This document shows positions 57,810 through 64,000 of a stretch of DNA of 64,000 nt, in pieces. A program made the translations under genes and the position numbers. How positions within the stretch are numbered: the first letter of the stretch is position 1; each line of letters starts with the position of its first letter. Origin of the DNA: Tausonia pullulans. Its lineage: Eukaryota; Basidiomycota; Tremellomycetes; Cystofilobasidiales; Mrakiaceae. The notes under the pieces were generated by a model that made no database searches, was not told the DNA's origin, and worked only from the letters and a program-made list of their open reading frames with translations. Location of the stretch: positions 1,240,001 to 1,304,000 of the forward strand of contig OX637628.1 in the NCBI GenBank assembly GCA_951802195.1, in the 5' to 3' direction.

Positions 57810-59346
57810 TTTCGAATGCTATCTGTGTGCGGGCGCCCCCGGGTGCAGATTCCAGGACTGACGCACTCTGTCATCGAAGGAGAAAGAGAGAAAGGAGAAA
57901 TGATACAGAGCATACTTCATCTCCGCTCCCCACATCCGGGAAGTGGCGTCGCTGCTGGTTCTCTCGCCCATGCGCCGAGAGCGTGGCTGGAACGGATGAG
58001 CGGGACCTTTACCATGGGTCGACAGCCGTTCTCCCTCGCATAGGTCGATCGCTCGACATTTGACACCTTCTTTCCCCATTTCTCGACACCTCTTGATCCC
58101 TTCCCTCGGAAATTCCCCCTTCTCCCCCTCTTGACTGTCGCTTTCGGGCTCGACGTCTTTCTTTCGCTTGCTCGCTTGTTAGCTTGCGTGTATGCATGCA
58201 TGGCTGGCCGGCTGACCGCCATGGATGCTGCTCGGCCCGTATGGACGACGGAAGGGGGGGATGAAAAGAGAGTGAGACGGCTGGGCGTCCGGATGACGAC
58301 AATGCCCGATCTGTCCGCAGACCTCGCGAGCTGTGGCGGTCTTGAATACACTTCGACGTCGTCTTTCCTTGGATGAGGTGATGAATGCTGCCGCCCATCC
58401 AGCCCATATCCAGCGGACTGAGACAGAGAGGGACGTGGAGGACCCTCTTGCCTTTCTCTTGCTTTACTGGCTGACTTGAGCTGTCGTCGGTTGGCTAGAG
58501 ATGGAACGAGCACCTTGGCCGATCCGGCATTGCACGTCAGCGGCCGCATGCCTCGCCTGTGCCTCCTGGGATAGAGCGCCAGTTGACGCGGAGAGAAATG
58601 GAGAGCCCCAGGACCGAGAGCGACTCGTCAACCGCCAACACCTCGACTCGCCCGTCTATCACTCCTCGTCCTCCGGGTCGCCTAGGAGTCGCAGTCTTCT
58701 CCCAGAAAGCACCAGAGGACCCCCTCCCCGCCGCTCCGTCGTCTCTTCTCGGCTGTCGCCTGCCCGCTCGCGCCCCGTCAGCTGTCCCTTAGCAGCAGCA
58801 GCAGCAGCACCGGCACGCGCTCTCGGCCTTCCCTTCGACAGCTCGCCTCGCCCCACCTTATTTTCTTGCACCCCTCCCCTTCGGTCGTCCCTCCCCACTG
58901 CCCTCGTAACCTTCGCTAGCTCTAGGGAGCCTGAGCCGCCCCGCCCGCCTGCCTGTGAGTCCCCCCCCCTGGTTCCTGTCGCTGTCTCGCTCTAGGCTCG
59001 ATCCGGACAGCGGACGGGTCAGTCCCCTCGCGTCGAGCGCGCTAGTGACGGAGGCGTCGTCGTCAGAGGCGGGTAGCCAGGGCGCACCAGTCGGCTGCTG
59101 CTTGCGCTCTTGAGGACGGACTGGGTGGGTGTGCTTGAGCTGAGAGAGAGCGTGTGTGTGCGTGTACGCAGAGGTTGGCCGAGGCTTCCCTTTCGGCGCT
59201 CTCTCGCCCGCCGCGCCCGCTGTTCAGTCTCCTGTTCCTCTTCAGGCCTGGCCTGGTGGTCTCGGCCGTCCCTCTTGCCTGCTATCTCTCTCTCCGCCTG
59301 CTGATCGCCGCTTGTCCATCGCGTCCCATCCCATCCCAGGCTCTCC
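57810..59346. other. Intergenic region and leader of the kinase gene
   Basis: No frame shows family motifs. It contains an AGC repeat at 58791-58809 and long pyrimidine-rich and GTGTGT-rich stretches up to the kinase start. A long promoter and 5' leader for the kinase gene is the likely content. Confidence 0.5.
58791..58809. repeat. (AGC)6 microsatellite
   Basis: Directly visible tandem AGC units upstream of the kinase gene. Confidence 0.8.
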
Positions 59347-62300
59347 ATGTCCCTCGTCCAAGAGCAAGGGCCCTCGAGCTGGCGGTATGAGGGCGAGTCC
59401 TACCCCTCGCCGGCGCATACAGTCGGCGGTGGCGACCAGCAACCGTACCACCGCAACCCGTCCTCGTCATCAACGCTCCCCCCACCGCCACTGCCACCGC
59501 AGCAGTCAGAAAACCCGTCTTCATACCACGGGTCCCACCCGCATCATCACCCAAATTACCCATCCACCTCGTCCAATGGGAGTAGCACGCACCACCAACG
59601 GGAGCGCTCCACCGACTATCGCCACGCAGGCACCCCCGCTGGTCGTGTGCGGGCGAGCGTGGGCATGCTTCCTCCCGGTGAGTCGTGCCCATCTCTCCCT
59701 TCATCTTTCGATCTGGTTCTCCCTCTGCTCTCTTCTGCGCTTGCGTCTTTTGCCCATTCCGCCTTGTCTCTCCCTCCTTGCGTTCTTTTCCTCTGGCGTC
59801 AATGTCTACGTCGATGCAGCGCTTTCGGCCGCCATTTGAGTTTGGTCCAGGCTGTGAGAAGGGGGGGGGATGGAGGGCCTCTTCGAGCGCATATATCCTC
59901 TTTCCCCCGTCTTTCCTCCGCCGACACAGCCCAGGCTTCGAAGGGATGGGGAAGATGCCCTCATGTGTCCCGAACTCGAAACCGGAACGAAACGAGGAAT
60001 ATACCCCATCGGGGCCTGCCTCTCTCTGCTCGCGTGTGCGTTGAAAAGAGAGTCAGGCAGACAGACAGGCTAGAGCTAGCCTTTCAGTCTACCGACCCCC
60101 TCCCTCCCATACTCCCTCTCGCACTCACACCTTGTGTGTGTGAGACTGAGACTGCGAGCGAGCGAGCGAGTGAGAGAGTTCTCGCGCACCCATCCATCCC
60201 ACGCCTGCCTCAGCGCCTACGGCCCGCCGGGGCTCCCCGCGATCGGCCGGGGGTGGGACGCAGGCGAGTGCGTGAGGAGGGGTCTGTCTGTGGTGCGCGC
60301 GCGTCCGCCCTCGCGCTCCCACGGCTAGCCTGGTTTCGCCTGTCATCGTGCCCTTTCACCCCGCTCATCCGACTCTCCGATGCTTGGGATGAGGAAGGTA
60401 GGAGCGGCTCTCGAGCCAGTGCCGTCGGCCTTGAACTCTCTCCCTTTCACCCACCGACGAACACCGCTCTCTTGACTGCCTGCACTCGACTTCTTTCTTC
60501 TTGTCTTGCATTATTCTCCTCCCTTCCTCGCCGCCGCCGCCGCCGCCGCCGCCGATGGTCCATCTGCTCTACCAGCAGGAGGAGCACAATGTCCTTTCTC
60601 CTCCGCCGCGCTCGACGGCTTCCTCCGCCCCCGACGCAGCAGCAGCAGGAGAGATGGTCATGTCGCGTCGCCGGTCGTTCTCCTCTGGTCCGGCCTCTTC
60701 CTTCGCTCTGTCGTTCGCTCTGTCTCTCTGTCCCTTGGGCGTGCCTCCCCCCGTCGTCGCATGCTCGTTGCTCTTGAGGGCATGCACCTTGCCCACTTTG
60801 TTTGTTTCGCTGTCTCTTACACCATCGGAAGCTGACACAAAAATCTCCGATCTCGCCTCGTCCTTCCTCCCTTGCCTTCCTCCGCATGCTTCGGAACCTT
60901 CTCTCCCTCCCAACATGCTTCGCGCGCCCCTCCCCTTCCTTCCTTCTCCGCCTCTCCGCCATGAAACGAAACCCCGCAGATGCACCACGGTCCTACACTC
61001 CGGTCAAGCTCGTCGGTGATGGCTCGTTCGGCACTGTCTGGCTCTGCGACTGGCACTCGCCCCTGCCGCCGGGGACGACACTTAGTCCGATGCAGTGTGG
61101 GGCCGGCGCTCGGCCAGAATGGGCCGGCAAGCGGCTCGTTGCTGTGAAGCGGATGAAGCGCGTTTGGGAGCGTGGTTGGGACGAGGCAGGCAAGCTTAAG
61201 GAACTCGAGGTGGGTGGACATTTTTCTCTCCCTTCTGTCCGCTTGCTCTTTCGCTCGAGATGCTCCCGAGCGAATGAGCGAGGCGCGCGCGCGCTCGGAT
61301 ACGGACAGACGCACGCACGGTCGCTGAACCTTCCTTCTCGTCTTCCCTTCCCTCTGCTTCGCCCACGCGTGTCTCTCTCCCCCCCCCCCCCCCCCCCGCC
61401 TCTTCCGCCTTTCAGTCGTTGCGGACGATCCCGTTTCACCCAAACGTCATCCCATTGTACGATGCCTTCCTTCAACCCAAGACGAAGGAGCTCTACTTTG
61501 TCTTTGAATGCATGGAGGGCAACCTCTACCAGCTCACCAAATCGCGCAAGGGTCGACCGCTCGCCGGAGGTCTCATCGCCTCAATCTTTCATCAGGTCAT
61601 CTCTGGTCTCGCCCACATCCACTCGAGCGGCTATTTTCACCGCGACATGAAACCCGAGAACCTCCTTGTCACTACCATTGGCCTCCGCGACTACGACACT
61701 GTTTGGGACGGACCTCACCCACCTCCCGAGCCCACTCAGGCGGACGTCATCGTCATGGTCAAGCTCGCCGACTTTGGACTCGCCCGCGAGATCGCCTCCA
61801 AGCCGCCGTACACCGAGTACGTCTCGACGCGGTGGTACCGCGCGCCCGAGGTCCTCCTTCGCTCTCGCGACTATGGCCCCCCTGTCGACCTCTGGGCGCT
61901 GGGGACGATCCTCGCCGAGATCATCACCCTCAAGCCCATCTTCCCGGGTCAGAGCGAGGTCGATCAGGTCTTCAAGATTTGCGCAATCCTCGGCGACCCT
62001 TCCCCGGACTACGGCTTTGATGAGCGCGGCCGCGCCCGCGGCGGTGGTAACTGGGACGAGGGCATCCGCATGGCCCGCGGCGTCGGCTTTGGCTTCCCCA
62101 AGGTGAGCATAGACTGGTTTCTCGCACTTACCACTGGTCGAGAAGGGGATGAAGGCTGACTTGAGACCATCCTAGACTCCGCCGGTGCTCCTCGCCTCGT
62201 ACTTCCCGCCAGGTACCCCCTCGACACTCATCGATTGCATCGCCGACTGCCTTCGGTACGACCCTCGACAGCGAATCACTGCGCAGGGCTGTCTCGACCA

Positions 62301-64000
62301 CCCGTACTTTATCGTCGCCGCCACTTCGCTCGAATCGAAGACCATCATCCCGCCCATGCCCGATGCGCCCGCGATCCCGCCAACGCGGTCGTCCGTTCCG
62401 ACGCTGCTTCCCTCGGCGACGACCTCAACCTCGCACCTTGTCTCGCCACCAGACTCGGGCGTCGTCCAGAACGTGCCTCCGAGAGACGCCCCGCTGTCGC
62501 ACTCACAGTCCGGCCACGGAACCCAGTCAAACAGGCCGGCCACTTTCAGTATGATCGACTCGGCCAACCGGACACTGCCACCACCACAGCCCTCGACCCA
62601 CCGCCTGCCGTACTATCCGTACCGGGACAATTCATCGCCCCATAGCGTGCCCGGTTCGCCCTCGTCATCGTTCTCGCTCGCACTTCATCCGCAGATGACG
62701 GTCTACGACTCGCCCTCGCTCGACACTATGCTCGCCGGCTCGCTCGGTCAGGGCTCATCATCCGCCCGCTTGCGGACGAGCGGTGCATCGGCGCTCGTCG
62801 ACCAGCTCCGCGAGCTTGATCTTCCCTCGAGCGAGCTCTCGAGCTACGGTCGACGGGGGGGACCGCCGCCCTCGGGCGGTAGTGGCCTTGGTACACAGGG
62901 CCAGTATACCTTTGCCCGTGAGAGCAGTAGCTCTGGTGACCTCGCCCATCCTCCATTGTATCAGCGCTACGCCGAGCCGCACGCGCCCAATGGAGCTACC
63001 AGCTCCTCGGCCTCGCCGATGCGGCCGGCGTTCGACAAATCCTCCGGCAGCGTCGTCTCATCCTCGAGCTCGCTCCACCAGCTCGACAACCCCTCCAATG
63101 GCGCTAGCGGCTCTCGACCTGCTCCACCAATGATTCGGACGCCGTACGATGACGAGCTCTCAGCGCCACCGCCTCCCGCGCTCTACGACAAGGAGCGCGT
63201 CCGGCGCGGGGCCGATATTGCCGTCGCCAACGCCCAGGTCGAGGCCGCTAAACGGGCGGCGCTCGCGGCGCAGAGCAATGCGGGCAAGAAAAAGAAATGG
63301 GCTCTTTCGTCGGTCTTTGGCGGGAACAATGACTCGAAGCTCGACCATTTGCTGCCCTCGGTCGGGGAGGAAGTACCCGTCGCGTCGGGCTCGGGGCTCT
63401 CTCTTAAGCGGACGCAGTCAGCCCTCAATGGCCGGAGCGGCGGCGGTGGCGGTTTCGGCGGTGACATAGACATGGCCGACGGAGGAGGGGGGGGAGGGTA
63501 TGGCGAGGGCCAGCCGTCAACGCTGCTGTCAAAGGCGAACGCAAAGGAGGCCAAGAAGCTTGCAAAGCAGCTCGAGCTTGCCCGACGCGAGGCGGCCGCC
63601 GCTGCCCAAAGGGAGCGCGCGAGGGCCGTTATGCAGAAGCGCGAGAGGCTCGCTCCGATCATGAAGGGTGCCGGTGGGAGCGGCGGCGGTAACGGCAGCA
63701 TCCCCGTAAGCAACAGCGTCAGCAACAGCGTCACCGGGGAGCCTATCCCTGTCGTCAGCCCTGTTGTTAGAGGTGGAGCAGCCTCCAGCTCGGGGTTCTT
63801 TGGTGGGCGAGCCTCGTCGTCGTTGACGCTCAACAAGGCTTCCGACGCTGGCAAGGGCAAGTCGGTCGTTCAGACGGACTCGCAGACGAGGCTTCTCGGT
63901 TCAGAAGGCAACAGCAACATTGGGTCGTCGTCGTCACTTGCCCTGGGTGCCTCGGCCTCGAACACCCATCTCGCCTCGGATATAGGGGAGTCCCCCGCCT
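59347..64000 (+). CDS. Ime2/Crk1-like (RCK family) protein kinase, truncated by window end
   Basis: CMGC serine/threonine kinase of the Ime2/MAK group, which controls meiosis, morphogenesis or mating in fungi (Crk1 of Ustilago). Exon 1 ([17 protein letters not shown] to VGMLPPG) is a disordered Pro/Ser/His-rich region. An intron of about 1.3 kb follows. The kinase domain reads [14 protein letters not shown] (glycine loop), [10 protein letters not shown] (ATP lysine), [12 protein letters not shown] (catalytic loop), [12 protein letters not shown] (DFG) and [19 protein letters not shown], where TEY is the dual-phosphorylation motif. There is an insert of about 30 residues before the ATP lysine and another of about 25 before DFG. 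The long C-terminal tail is disordered, with [13 protein letters not shown], a charged helix-prone segment ([20 protein letters not shown]) and Gly/Ser runs. It is still open at 64000. An intron at 61210-61415 has a C19 tract. Confidence 0.9.
60529..60554. repeat. (CGC)n repeat in kinase intron 1
   Basis: About eight GCC/CGC units lie inside the long first intron of the kinase gene. Confidence 0.8.
61379..61397. repeat. Poly(C) tract of 19 before a 3' splice site
   Basis: Nineteen C in a row form the distal pyrimidine tract of the kinase intron whose acceptor TTTCAG ends at 61415. Confidence 0.85.

Noticed and set aside
59347-60777. 476-residue uninterrupted frame from the kinase start
   Set aside because: Beyond about 59677 it runs through a clear GTGAGT donor into non-conserved intron sequence; the kinase domain resumes only at 60980.

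Overview
This window looks like nuclear DNA of a basidiomycete yeast, most plausibly a red yeast or relative in Pucciniomycotina (Microbotryomycetes-like); the placement is inference. The genes are eukaryotic, GC-rich and cut by many short introns with donors such as GTGAGT, GTGCGT and GTCCGT. Intergenic gaps are short. The set includes fungal-only functions: homocitrate synthase of the alpha-aminoadipate lysine route, a GPI-anchored chitin-deacetylase-like protein, an Ime2-like kinase and a DUF4211 protein. It also carries eL28, which Saccharomyces lost. I found no tRNA, rRNA, CRISPR array, transposon or viral relic.

Layout. 0.6-2.8 kb: Tpa1/OGFOD1-like prolyl hydroxylase (-). 3.1-5.9 kb: two tandem membrane-anchored J-domain proteins (-). 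6.4-8.9 kb: homocitrate synthase (-). 9.4-11.1 kb: SurE-like phosphatase (-). 12.05-12.9 kb: mitochondrial acyl carrier protein (-), divergent from dihydroorotase (+, 13.2-14.8 kb). 15.1-17.2 kb: phytanoyl-CoA-dioxygenase-like oxygenase (-). 18.0-21.3 kb: DUF4211 nuclear protein (-). 22.4-23.5 kb: ribosomal protein eL28 (+). 24.9-26.8 kb: Aro8-like aminotransferase (+). 27-28 kb: a weak Myb-like candidate (-). 28.4-31.4 kb: phosphopentomutase/PGM2-like enzyme (+).

31.9-40.7 kb is the accessory-looking part: a GPI-anchored polysaccharide-deacetylase-like protein, a GPI-anchored pepsin-like protease with altered active-site motifs, and a decayed oligopeptide-transporter (OPT) gene. 41.2-42.6 kb: syntaxin-18/Ufe1 SNARE (+). 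42.8-44.9 kb: zeta-crystallin-like quinone reductase with a GC-AG intron (+). 45.0-46.7 kb: DAO-type FAD oxidoreductase (-). 47.3-48.6 kb: mitochondrial bS16m with a large C-terminal extension (-), divergent from Sas10/Utp3 (+, 48.8-51.4 kb). 51.5-52.3 kb: small LEA-like hydrophilic protein (-). 52.6-54.3 kb: Tvp38-type membrane protein (-). 54.9-56.3 kb: unrecognised membrane-anchored protein (-), divergent from a PITH-domain protein (+). 59.3 kb to the window edge: Ime2/Crk1-like protein kinase, cut by the window end.

Functionally this is mostly a housekeeping neighbourhood. Two lysine-pathway enzymes lie 16 kb apart. Several gene pairs share short divergent promoters: ACP/dihydroorotase, bS16m/Sas10 and unknown membrane protein/PITH. 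The secreted-protein block with its broken peptide transporter is the part most likely to be lineage-specific. Exon joins were made by eye from open frames and splice signals, so internal boundaries are approximate unless stated.
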